Origin: Pseudo-nitzschia pungens
Lineage: Eukaryota > Bacillariophyta > Bacillariophyceae > Bacillariales > Bacillariaceae
Assembly (NCBI GenBank): GCA_037355855.1
Contig: CM074761.1
Location: 3,987,346 to 4,051,345 of the forward strand
DNA: 64,000 nt
Direction: 5' to 3'
The notes beneath the pieces were generated by a model. That model was not told the origin of the DNA. It saw only the letters and a program-made list of their open reading frames with translations, and searched no databases. The position numbers were made by a program, and so were the translations under genes. Below, piece after piece: positions 33,635 through 45,308 of the stretch (position 1 is its first letter; every line of letters begins with the position of its first letter).

Positions 33635-36600
33635 TTACGATAGAATCTGATACCTCATATTCGCTTTCTTGATCAACGTTCCGTTGTTGCGCATATCGTC
33701 AATGATGGTGTTGAAATCACTAAGAGGACAGTTCACCCGATTCGAAACTCGCAGCAAGTCATCGTATGTGCATTCGGCCCCAATCCCCACAATATTATGG
33801 AGCTCCTTCAGGAATTCTCTGCGCAATTTGCGGTTGCTTTGTCCCCTTGCTCCCGCCCGACTTCTATCCACCATCCCGTATTCATCGGTGTGAACTTGTT
33901 CCACAGATTTCTTCATCAACTCGACGACGTCCAGGGCGTCTTCTCTCAAAACAAATTCTCTCAGGCAAGCCTTCGCCCGAGCTTGAGAGAGACGAATCAG
34001 AGCCTCCAGCTGACGTGTTGTGATCGGAATGGAATCGCGGGAGTGGCGACCGTTTCCTGGGTAACGCAGATTCATGTAGTAGTCTTTGAGGACCGTAGCT
34101 GCTTCCGGTGTCAGCTTCGGCTTGCAGTATTCGCGGGCGTACGCAATGTAATCTCGTACGAGCCCTGCAGGTAGAGGCTCGTTGAACCCCGCAACCCAGG
34201 GGAGACGCTTTTCCAGCGGGACCCTACCAGGCTCCAAATTCGCAAAATAATTTTGATCGGTTGCAGACGCTTGGTCTTGCCTATTGCATTTCGACAAAAG
34301 CTCGTTTGTCAAACGCTCAAAATCATCTCGTTGTCCCGCCTTCCCCGTTGCATTTGGTTTCCGATAGAGATTCATGATATTGCTCGACACGAGACGATCT
34401 TGATCTCTGTCGCTTCGATCCCGAAGAATGAATACCAGATCGAATCGCGACAATATCGGACGGGCCATGTTGAGGTTTTCGGCTACGCTCTTGCTCATGT
34501 TGTAGCTTCCGTGCTTCGGATTTGCCGCGGCGACAATGCTGCACCGTGCCGGCAAACTAGCAACGACACCCGCCTTGGCGATGGATACGCATTGTTGTTC
34601 CATGGCTTCCAGGAGTCCGTCCAAGTGTTTGCACTTGTCGAGTTCGTCGATGCAAGCCACTCCCTGATCTGCCAGGACTAGCGCGCCCGCCTCGATCCCG
34701 GTTTCTCCGCCCTCTTCTTTCGTTAGCGTTACCGTCAACCCCGTGGTAGATGCGGTATTCCCACCGACATACACGGAACGCGAAGCCAACTGAGTGGCAG
34801 CGAGCAACATTTGTGACTTTCCCATCCCCGGGTCCCCAACGATCAAAATGTGCGAATTGCTGCGTATCGTGTTGCCTCGGTCCATTTGCTCCGAAAGCGG
34901 GGGCGTCCCTCCCAGAAGGCACAGGAGTATGCCGGCTTTGACAGCGTGGTGACCAATTATGGATGGGCAGAGCGATCTCACCAGCAGATCAAACGGAAAG
35001 GCCCGTCGTTCCAGCCATGCCCAAGCACCGGTGATCGGCGTGGCAGAGTTGCGTGATTTGCTGGAGTTGCTGTTGGGTGTAGGTTACCTGGGATCCGCCC
35101 TTCCGCATTCGATTCGGAACCCAGCTTGCCACCACCGACCTGGTTGTCGTTGGATTCGCTGAGCGAAGTGATGGAATGGCCCCGTAGAAAGAGTTTGTAG
35201 GTGCTCGTCTCTTGCGCCCGTTTCCCCGCCCTCCCGGCCGCAAGAGCCGAATTCACCGCATCCACGTGACATGCGAGCAGGATGATGTCACCCGGTCGAC
35301 ACGAGTCGATGAGGTCGTGGTCGAGTTCTACATCAAACTGTCGAGGTGTTCGTCCGGCATGCGACGTGCTCTCTTCCTGCGATTCCTGAAGCCTCAATTC
35401 TTGTACATTCTGAACCATTGTCGTGCAGTCCATCCAGTGGATCGAATGAATCGCTGCCGATGAGCGCAGGGTTGTGGAAACGAAGCGAACAGCAAGAACA
35501 GACATCACGAGTGTGCACTTACGGTGTATCTAGCTGTTGGTCGAATCAATGTGAACGATCTGCTCCTACAGCTCGGATTCGAGCACTTTGTCGGCAGAGA
35601 GAATCGACCTTTTTCAAACGCGTGATGAACAATCGCAGCGCATTTTTGGCAGCCACTGGAGATTGATGGGAAACTTTGTAAGACATATCGTTGTTCAAAT
35701 CGAAACACAACGCAGCGCGACACAACACTACGCAACACAAAAACACAACACAACACCACACCACAACATCAACACCAAAAAAACGCAACAAAACACAAAA
35801 AAAACACAACACACAACACGCTGGGCATTGCAGCACCGGTTGCAGCATCCTAAAAACGACTCACAAATCGGCGGTCGAAACGCGGAGGCGTCTCGGTCTC
35901 GCCTTTACGACGTGGCCCTTGACCGCGATGAATTTCTTCACCAGTCCGGTCTTGATGTCCGCCATTTTGATCTGGGGGTTGACGTGCACGAATCGCACCT
36001 GGATCTGACACGAATCCAAAAACCGTTCCACTCTGGAAGCATCCTTTGCGTTGGAGTCGGTCGTCGTTGGTGCATGTGCGTTTGCATTCGCGTTTGCGCT
36101 TTCCTCCACACGAACGGGGTCCTCGCGGCGGAGCCTCCACAGCGTCACTACGGCCAGGGCCATGGCCGCATTGAGCGCCGGGAGAGCCTCGAGCGGGCGG
36201 TGGTACAGGTACGCCCCGAAGCAGTGTCGGATGCACGAGCTGCTCTCGCCCCGGAATTCACCCCGAAAGTCGTAGTCGTTCAGCTCGGACAGGAAATTCT
36301 TCGTGGTGCAGCATGAGGACGGTTCTCCCTCCCGCCCCCAGACAAACTTTTGGGGTTTTGGCTCCGACAGGTCTGGCGTGTTTCTCGACAAATCGGTAAT
36401 AAAACGGCTCCAAGCAACTCTCTCGGAGGTTATCTTTCAAAAAGTCGGGCCGTTCCCCGTCTCTGTGGTCGGTGTTGTTGTTGTTGTTGCTGCTGCTGCT
36501 GCTGCTGCTGTTGCTATTGGCAGTAGTGGTTGCCTGGCAATCGGGTTGCACTGCTGTGTGTTTCTTCAAAAACGCCAGAACAAAAGCATGCAGCCGGGCC

Positions 36601-36770
36601 ATGTATGGGATGCTATCCTTCGGAATTGGTTGCTCTTGGTCCGGAAGGTTCCCGTCATCTTGGATCTCTCGTGTTTGTACCTTCCACAACCGGTCCAAGT
36701 CCTCCTTTTGTTGCTGTGTGAAGGGAGCGGCACAGGGCACTCGACAATTCTCACCGATAGTAGGTGCCAT
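33635..36770 (-). CDS. MCM8: MCM8 helicase (3 exons, three +1 frame breaks)
   Basis: AAA+ helicase of homologous recombination, normally paired with MCM9. Exons: 36770-35865, 35655-35523 and 35409-33635; phases agree, and removing one base at each of three sites gives exactly 937 codons. Exon 1: N-terminal domain with a long Ser/Asn tract, then KFVWGREGEPSSCCTTKNFL and KKFIAVKGHVVKARP. Exon 2: zinc finger C-x2-C...C-x4-C (CQKC, KCSNPSC) and CRSRSFTLIRPTARY. Exon 3: VQELRLQESQ, GRTPRQFDVELDHDLIDSCRPGD, SLCPSIIGHHAVKAG, Walker A GDPGMGKS (about 538), Walker B CIDELDK (about 597; DEFDK is usual), the arginine finger LSRFDL (about 663) and a C-terminal winged helix. Breaks: G4 at 36352-36355; 35096-35102; somewhere in 34990-35060. 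All residues needed for activity are present. Confidence 0.93.
35700..35822. repeat. ACAAC/ACACA low-complexity tract in MCM8 intron 1
   Basis: Plus-strand purine-poor tract of AACAC, ACAAC and CACCAC words inside the 209-bp intron 35656-35864. On the transcribed strand it is GT-rich. A similar ACAAC tract lies in the RING gene leader at about 10157-10185. Confidence 0.75.
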
Positions 36771-38055
36771 GAAGGAATGAATCGAGGGGCGGGCAGAACA
36801 ATCGTTTCGGTTTCAATCAAGAGAGTGGATATTGAGATGAAGGCGGTTGTCATGCTGTTGGCGATGATCGCTCCGAGACACATCCGTTCGACACAGGAGG
36901 CGTCGGACCTCTTCGTGATGGGTGAGTGTGTTGATTCAAAAAAAGGAGCCCCTCCATCCTTTACGAGGTAAGACTTACTTGTAATTATTACGGCACGGTA
37001 ATTAACTTACTCGTACGATTACCGGTAACCCTTCTGATTGTCTTTCTCTGATGATTGATTGAACAACAGTCTCGACTCAATTATGGCGCGCCAAATTTCC
37101 AAGCCAAGGATCATAATGTTTCACGGTATGTAGCATACCTCAAGTCCTAAGGTATTAGACGTACCGGTACCGGTGGTATTTTGAATTTGTTGTTGAGATT
37201 GTGAATTTTGAATTTTGAGAATGGAGAGACTAATCGTAAGGTTTACGGTAAGGTTAATCTTACCGTACGGTAAGACTTACTTGTAAGATGAGTCGAGTCT
37301 GATTGGCCGTCTTTCCTACTCTTTGTTTCACGTCCTAGTTCAAAGTGATTAAGACTTACGTGTAAGGTTACCTAACGGTTACATAATATGGCGTAAGTTG
37401 TGAAGTGAGGATGATGTTCAGAACTCAATCCCGGAGTTTCTGATTCAAGCGGACATTATCATTCTTCCTTGGCCACCTGAGTTCTAATGAAGTTCCGACT
37501 GAGAATCGGAATCGAGTTCTCTATGCCAAACTCGAAAACGGGCCAATGATGTTTCGGTACAAGTACAATAGAATAAAACGTACTACATCATGCGTTTGAT
37601 GCACGTACTTATCGATCCTTTGTTGAGAGATGACAAGTTGATTGATCGTATTTACCGTTTTAGAATTGAGGTTTTTAGACAACAAGGTGATCCATACGGT
37701 ACCGTAATGTCACGTTTGGAACGAAATATCCAACCAAATCTTCCGTGTCTCACATTCACATCGGATAGAAAACAGCTAAACGACACAAAAGGAGTAAAAT
37801 TTCGTTCTTCAACATCACACTTCTCGCACGAACGACAGTATCATCATCACGAAGAACTTTTGGATTCTGATCATCACGAGCATACCGGTATCAGGACAAG
37901 CCACATAGGTTACTTTCTCAAGACCACAAAAGTGCAAACAACACCAACAAATAATCACCATTGTTTGCACACATCATAATACATACCAATAAAAAATACC
38001 TCAAGACAAACCACACCAAAACCTACCAAACGAATTGCAAAATTGACCAGTCATC
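36771..38055. other. Intergenic, divergent promoter region with palindromes
   Basis: Lies between the divergent MCM8 and XDH genes. Notable are repeated TTACGGTAAGGTT words at about 37230-37290 including a perfect 16-bp palindrome CTTACCGTACGGTAAG (37259-37274), GGTACCGGTACCGG-like words near 37160, and ACCGGT near 37021 and 37884. An open frame at 37590-37979 (+) has no recognisable domain, is His/Asn-rich and is probably not a gene. Confidence 0.5.
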
Positions 38056-41000
38056 ATGGCTCCAAATGCCCGAGTGAATTTGTTGTACGAAAATGACGAC
38101 ATTGATCGGATCCCTGCCTTTGCGAAACAAGGTAAATAAAATACATCAAAGTGACGGCGATGGCGACAATTGTCTGCACCGATTTTTTTCCCTGTCCGAA
38201 ACCACTTGCCTCTTTCCTGCGCCGGTGTCCTCTCCTCTTCGGTTTCCATCTATCTTGTCGTCGAAAATTATATGAATCAAATACTGATCACTCGTCGTTT
38301 TATTTTTCAAAACCGCGCCAGGCTACCGAAGCACTCCCGTTCTTTATGTCAACGGATCCAGGGTACCCGATCATGTCGCATCCAAGGTCCGGTCGAATCA
38401 GACGCTTTTGTCGTTCCTTCGGGACGACATGAAACTCAAGGGATCCAAGCTGGGATGTGCCGAAGGAGGATGCGGTGCGTGCAGTGTAATGTGAGTGACG
38501 ATGGCGGTGACAATCACAAGAACAAAAGCAATGCCAAAGAATGGCACTGGTTTGGATGCGCAATAAATTGAGTCCAACCTTCGGACGGATCCGTGTACAT
38601 GGATTTTTGTGAAATTAAAAAAAAAAAGAACGAAAACGACAATCTCTTTCTAACACTACCTTTTTTTCTTGTTTCGTCGACGATGCATTTGTGGGAATGC
38701 ACGCGACAGGATTTCCAAGCGCGACGCGGAATCCGGGGAACTGAAACACATTGCGGTCAACGCTTGCCTCATGCCGGCCCTGGCTGCGGACGGTTGCCAC
38801 ATCACCACAGTAGAAGGGATCGGCAGTGTGAAGGGGGACAATCTCCACCCCATTCAACGGGCCATGGTGGAACTGCACGGCTCTCAGTGCGGATTCTGCA
38901 CCCCCGGAATCGTGGTGGCGATTTATGCGCTGTATGCCAACAAGTGCAACACAAAACAAATAGAGGAACACATGGACGGGAACCTCTGTCGCTGCACGGG
39001 GTATCGTCCCATCTGGGACGCCGCCCGCTCCCTCTGCGACGATGCCGAGGACCTGGTTCGTGGTCCGTGTGGGACTGCGTGTCGGGAGTGTCCGGAGCGG
39101 GAGGAGTGCGAGCAGGACTGCAACGTCCACGACAAGGAAACGGCAGCGGCGGGAGCAGCCGGGGTCGTCGTCACGTCTTCGAGGGACAAAATGGCAATCA
39201 AAGAGTCCCTCACGTCGTCGTCACCCGATTGGGCCGATCAACCCCGGGCGATGTTCCCATCGGAGCTTCTCGATGCTTCCTCCGACGACAGCGTCGCACT
39301 GTCGAAGCCACTGATGGTGGTAGACACTACCGAGTACCACGGTGCCGGGACGTGGATCAAGCCCACGACCCTGATGGGACTCCTCAAGCTCTTGAAGGAA
39401 TTCGGCGATCCTACCGGAGGAGGCTACAAGATTGTTGTGGGCAACACCGAAGTCGGCATTGGTACGTACTCCCCATAGTGTGTTTCCTGTCCGTACCTCT
39501 TCGTTGGCAACTCGGACCAAAGCGGCGAACGATCGCAAGACTCTCACAATATGCATCTTTTTTGGTTCATCCTCGATCCGCGTTGGTTCGTTAGAAACGA
39601 GATTCAAGCATTCGGTGTATCCGCGCTTGATTTATCCCGGAGAATCGGTGGAATCGATTTTTCAGGTTTCCGCCACTGCGGACACCATCACATTTGGCGG
39701 TTGCGCACCCCTCAGTTTCATACAGCACGAGGCCGAACGGCTGTCAAAGAATGGCTCCGCACTCAACAGAACCCTCATGCCGATCCACGACATGCTCCGC
39801 TGGTTTGCATCCACCCAAATCCGAAACGTCGCTTGCTTGGGAGGAAACCTGGTCACGGCCAGTCCGATTTCGGACATGAACCCGATGCTGGCGAGCTTGG
39901 GTTCTACATTGGTCCTTGCAAAGCTCGGTGATGACGGGTCGACGATTGTTCGTCGCACGGTGCCTGTTGCGGAGTTCTTTTTGCGGTATAGGACGGTGGA
40001 CATCCAGACATGTGAGTTTCTGGAGAAAATCGAGGTTCCGGTAGTAGCGAGGGTTTTTGAGTACGTGAAACCATTCAAACAGGCTCGCAGAAGAGAGGAC
40101 GACATTAGCATTGTCACCTCGGGTATGCACATCAAACTCGCTCCAAAGGACGGAAAATTCGTCGTCGAGCACGTCGCCCTTGCCTTTGGAGGAATGGCTC
40201 CCAAAACCGTCATGGCGGTCGAGACGGCAAAGGTTATGATTGGAGCCGAATTTTGTCGTGACACATTTGCGAAAGCCTCGGAATGTCTCTTGAACGAAAT
40301 GAAGCTCCCCGAGACGGTTCCGGGTGGGCAGGCTGCGTTCCGAATGGCCCTTGCCACTTCGTTTCTATACAAATTTTTTCTTTCGGTCGCGGCAGAACTA
40401 AAAGCGGATGTGGAAACCATCACCGAAAACAACTTCTGCTTTTCCCGAAATCTCCCTCCCGCTTCCCGCTTTTCCCATTATCGACGAGACGGAATTTTCG
40501 GGTGCAAACAGTTTCATCAGTGCCGAGAAACCAAGTGTCAGTGGTGTGCAGACATATCCCACGCCAAAAGTCGCATCGGGACTCGAGGACAAGCTGTTTC
40601 CAAACACAGATGCAGCGAAGAGGAAAGGGGCGGTCGATTCTGTCGGAAAGCCTTGCACCCATCAATCCGGCCCTTTGCACGTTACCGGGGAAGCTACTTA
40701 CACCGACGACATCAACACGCCAAACGGAACTTTGCATGCCTCTCTTATCTTGGCCAGACAAGCGGGAGTTATCTTTGAGGAATTCGAAACAGAGAATGCG
40801 TTGAAAACGCCCGGCGTTGTCGCTGTCTACGGATCGGAATCTGTGGCCGCACTCAACTGGAGATAACCGCTTTGGAATGATGAATGATGAGACTGTGTTC
40901 CTTCCTGTAGGGGAAAAAATTGGTTACGTTGGACAAGTGCTTGGTATCGCTAGTTGGTGAAACGCTCGAAAGTGCCGAGCTAGGGGCACGAAACGTCGTA

Positions 41001-43187
41001 ATCAAATATGGCACGCCAAACGGTGAGAAAGTCCCGGTATCCATTGAGGATGCCATTGCCGTCGGTAGCTTTTACGAACCGACAAGATTTGAAATTACCC
41101 GTGGAGACAGATCTGCTTTGCAGAGTTTAAAAGAAATTGACGATACGACGGATGATACAAAAATTGGCGATCTCGTCAAGGTTTCTGGTACTTTCCGATC
41201 CGGTGCGCAAGAACATTTTTACCTAGAAACGAACTCGACACTCGTCATTCCAACCGAGGGTAATACAAATCTCACTGTTTACTGTTCGACACAAGCAGCA
41301 AGTCACACGCAAGAGGGTGTAGCTTCAGCGACGAATACACATCAGTCCAAGGTTGTCGTTCGCATGAAGCGCATGGGTGGTGGTTTTGGAGGGAAAGAAA
41401 CGCGGAACGGCTTCGTCGCTGCTGCTGCGGCTGTTGCAGCAAAAGCAGCCGACAGACCTGTTCTTCTCACTCTACCGCGTGATGTCGACATGCTTACAAC
41501 CGGACATCGCCATTGCTTCTTGTCGAAATACAATGCAAGTGCGAGGATCACAGAGGATGGCGCAAAGATCGAATCGATGCAAATCGATTTGTTCTCAAAC
41601 GGTGGTTGGTGTTTAGATTTGTCGGGACCCATAGTGGGCAGGGCATGTTTTCACGTTGATGGTGTGTACAACTTCCCTAATTTGGAAGTGAAAGGTGTTG
41701 CATGCAAGACCGCGCAAGCACCACACACTGCCTTCAGAGGGTTCGGGGGCCCACAAGGCATTGCAGCCTTGTGAACATGTCATTGAGCATCTCGCTGTTG
41801 CGTGCAAAGTTTCAAAGGAAAAATTCCGTCGTATGAATATGTACTGATGATACCCACACTACTCATTTTGGCATGGCCCTCAACCAACCCAATCGAAAGT
41901 GGCATGTGCCATCCATTTGGGACCGGATGACCTCGGAACTCAACTTGTCTCAGCGTCGACGAGACATTGAAGAATTCAATTCAAAAAATAAATGGGTCAA
42001 GCGTGGGGCTTCCCTCACGCCTACGAAATTTGGTATCGCATTCACTGCACATTTTCATGAATCAAGGCGGAGCCCTGGTGCACTTGTATACGGATGGGAC
42101 TGTGCTTGTGACTCATGGAGGAACCGAGATGGGTCAAGGATTGCATACTAAAGTTTGCCAAGTTGCTGCACAGGCGTTTGGCATTCCGATCGATCACGTT
42201 TTTGTGAATGACACAAGTACTGATAAGGTCGCTAACCAAATTGCATCAGCCGCGAGTTTGTCGACAGACCTATACGGAATGTGTACTCTGGACGCTTGTC
42301 GACAAATCATGGGCAGACTCAAACCATATCGTGAAAAACTCGGACCCGACGCAAGCCTCAAGGATGTTGCCCATGCTGCCTTTTTTGATAGGGTTGACTT
42401 GAGCGCACATGGGTTTTATGCACCCGACAAAACTATGTGTTTTTTCGAGCCAGACAAACCCAAACCGAGTGACTACCCCGATGACTTGCCCGAAAACAGT
42501 TGGAAAGGCCAGCCTTTCAATTACTTTACACAGGGAGTTGCTTATTCCGAAGTCGAAATAGATGTTTTAACCGGAAACCATCGCACGTTGCGAGCTGACG
42601 TTGTCGTCGATGTCGGGTCAAGTATCAATCCCGCGATTGATATCGGCCAGATAGAGGGCGCGTTCTTTCAAGGAATGGGATGGAGCACAATCGAAGAATT
42701 GATATATTCAGACGATGACCACAAATGGTGTGGAAAACCAAGCAATCTGTTCACTCAAGGACCCGGTACATACAAGATTCCAGGTAAGATTTTTGTTGCC
42801 AGAGCACGCAGTTATCCCTTTTCGGTTCGAAACTTACACATTTCCTTATTTGATTTATTGTTTCCAGCATTCAACGACCATCCCGAGGTTTTCAATGTGT
42901 CACTTTTGGAGGATGCCGAAAACCCAGTCGCCGTTCACAGCAGTAAAGCCATTGGAGAGCCACCGTTCTTTTTGGGATGTTCCGTTTTCTATGCCATAAA
43001 GGATGCGGTCGATTGCTTTCGGAAGGAAACCTCTGGGAAAGCCGAATATTTCGAATTCCGCATGCCTGCCACGAGTGAAAGAATCCGTATGCAGGCGAAC
43101 GATGCGATTGGGATGAAGGCGAAAATGGTTATGTTGGGCGACGGAGAAAAGGTCGCTGGCGCATACCAGACCCAGGGAAGCTATTGA
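38056..43187 (+). CDS. XDH: Xanthine dehydrogenase/oxidase (5 exons, six +1 frame breaks)
   Basis: Oxidises hypoxanthine to xanthine to urate; molybdopterin, FAD and two 2Fe-2S. Exons: 38056-38131, 38322-38490, 38710-39461, 39595-42783, 42868-43187. With six single-base removals the coding length is exactly 1500 codons. Order: Fe-S ligands GCAEGGCGACS (about 73-83), CGFCTPG (about 142) and CRCTGYRP (about 174); a Cys-rich linker (CGTACRECPEREECEQDC); FAD domain starting YKIVVGNTEVGIE, with NVACLGGNLVTASPISDMNP; molybdenum domain with GGGFGGKETR (about 925), FRGFGGPQG (about 1044), QGLHTKVCQVAAQAFG and the catalytic Glu in GEPPFFLG (about 1422). All six breaks are in exon 4: 40436-40446, 40855-40861, 40949-40953, 41767-41771, 41842-41846, 42052-42055. 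Apart from them no stop or lost key residue is seen, so decay is unlikely. The last intron is 84 bp and in frame. Confidence 0.95.
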
Positions 43188-43504
43188 ATTGCATTCATCG
43201 ATTTTTGGGAGAGTCAAACATCATTTTTTTCCATCTCCAGATATAGATCATCCATACATAAATCTCTAATCAACAAGTTTTTGTATCTACGTAGTGGTTT
43301 TCTTCTCAACGAGATAACTATGGGCTTGTAGTTTTCATGTCCCGAGCCATTTCTCTTTCGGCTCGTGAAAAAGTTACCTTTGCGTCTTCCATGAATTGTA
43401 GCTGCGGCAGTCACGTCATGAACCTGTCACTTCACTGGTGAACCTTACCTTCGTGCCCATGTGGTGGCGTCCATAAATTCAAATCACGACGAAAATCTCG
43501 TCTC
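43188..43504. other. Intergenic between convergent genes
   Basis: 3' flanks of XDH and of the plastid protein gene. Nothing recognisable. Confidence 0.5.
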
Positions 43505-45308
43505 CTACATGAACTCAGCGAGGTCGTCATCAATGTCATCGTCGTCTTCGCCATCATCTTCGAGTTCGAAACGCTTGAAAGTTGAAAAGGATGTACAGCC
43601 CTGCCTCAATCTGCCCTCGAAATTGTACAGTCTACCAATCTTGGACCAGCACAGTTCTTCGAGACCGGGGTCTTCTGTCACGTCAATAACCCCGTCGCTG
43701 CTCGCGGCGACAACCGGAGGAGCACTTTGAAAGACGCCAAACTCGGTGTAGAATGGTTTCGTTACGGCAGGAGCTCTGGACGTCGTCGCAGAGGGATCAA
43801 AATTGACGTATCGCGGTACCTGGACCGAGAAGGGACCCAGAAGAAAGCCTACGTTATCTTCTCCCCAATCGACGTAGACCATTCGCTCGTCCTTCGGTTT
43901 CCGCCGAGAAAAGCTTTCGTCGAGACAAACGTTGCCCGCCAATGATTTTTTCAAATGGAAATCCATGGAACTCCCGAGTGACTTTCCGGCATCTACGATC
44001 TGTCTAATTTCCTCCTCGAAATTCCACATCCACCTGTAGGCAATCTTTTGAACCCCGGGGGACCATTCCCCGAAAGCGCTCGACGACCCGGAAGAAGCGG
44101 AGAAGGAAGACGACGCGGACGACGCCTTTCCGAATCCCTTTCCTGCTCCTCCCTCGTTCGGAGACGCCGCGACGTTTTTTGTTTCTCGGATCATCATATC
44201 CCCGAGCCAAATCCCATTTGTCATCTCTAGCAGACTCATGTCATAAGAGGACAATTCCCGTGTGTTATCTTCCTTTGCGTCTCCCATGGCGTTTCCCAGT
44301 TGAGCCAAGCGCGACATTGCCGTTGCCTCGTCGTCGTCGTCGTCGTCGTCCGTGTCGCCGACCGGATCCGAACTTTCTCGCGACGACGGCGGACTCTCGG
44401 ACGCATCTTCCGGTCCTCTGTACACGTTTGCCGCGATTTTGTCCTACCAGTCGATCCACGTCGTTTTGCATTTCGATCAGGTCGGTCATGGTGAGCGCGC
44501 CGTTGTTTTTGTTGCTGTCTCCCGCGCTCGCACCGCCGTTCTTCGAACCGCTCTTCTTTTGGCCATCGGTCACCCGTTTTTCGTCCGAGATGACGACGCG
44601 CAGCAACGAGTCGTCTTTTCCGTACACCGCGAAGCAACGGCACCGGCGATCTTCTCCCGCGGCAATGCAATGCTCCACAACGAATTGCACGCTATCTCTG
44701 CTGTTTTTTCCCGAGAGACCGGCGAGGACGCTCGGAAAATCTTTCGGGCTCGTCGAGTCCACGGAATACGATCCGTCCACGTCGTCGACGTCGACGTCAC
44801 CGGAACAACCCGGCCCCCGGTTGCTGTTTTTTTGGGACGACGACGATGCCCCGGGAGATTCCACGAGGGGGATGAGTCGGTGAGAAATCTTGTCGCCCCA
44901 GCTGACCGTTTCGGACAAGGATATCGTGCCGAGGTCGGGTTCCCCCGACGTCGACGGATCGATGGTTATGTCGGAGGTTCCGAGCCTGACGGCAACCGTG
45001 TATTCTTGTGATAGCTTTCTCTTGACGACGCCCGCTGCGACGTCCGGGGTGACGGTGAAGGATCTCGCTCGGCCGGTCCATTGCCCCTCGTGGTAGCTGG
45101 CGAGGGATCGAATCGCTAGCACGGCCGGATCGTCTTCGGACCCGGACAACGACATGGAGAGGGAGAAATCCGGTCGTTGTCGAGCGGCGATGCCGCCGTG
45201 CAAAGCCTGGAACGCGCAGCACGCAGAGATGGACAGGGACCAGAGCATCGCTGCACCCAAAACCATCCGCCGGCGGCTATCGCCAATCAATCGCGTTCTT
45301 CCGCTCAT
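43505..45308 (-). CDS. Plastid-targeted protein of unknown function (one +1 frame break)
   Basis: About 600 aa from the ATG at 45308. The N-terminus is a signal peptide (VLGAAMLWSLSISACCAFQAL) whose probable cleavage site C-A-F resembles the A-F motif of diatom plastid presequences. The mature part contains HEGQWTGRARSFTV, LSETVSWGDKISHRL, DSVQFVVEHCIA and CFAVYGKDDSLLRVVISDEKR, a beta-rich, perhaps lipocalin-like first half. The second half has EWSPGVQKIAYRWMWNFEEEI and DERMVYVDWGEDNVGFLLGPFSVQVPRYV. I cannot name the family. The frame of the first half derails at about 44421-44450; one base on the protein continues VYRGPEDASES and runs to 43505. The exact site is uncertain, because the better-looking upstream reading of the second frame contains one TAG near 44446. 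Divergent from the LepA/GUF1 gene. Confidence 0.7.

Noticed and set aside
37590..37979. Possible gene of 129 aa
   Set aside because: No domain, His/Asn-rich, intergenic word composition continues through it.
38056..43187. XDH as a pseudogene
   Set aside because: All breaks are single +1 events, cofactor and catalytic motifs are intact, and the corrected length is exactly divisible by three.
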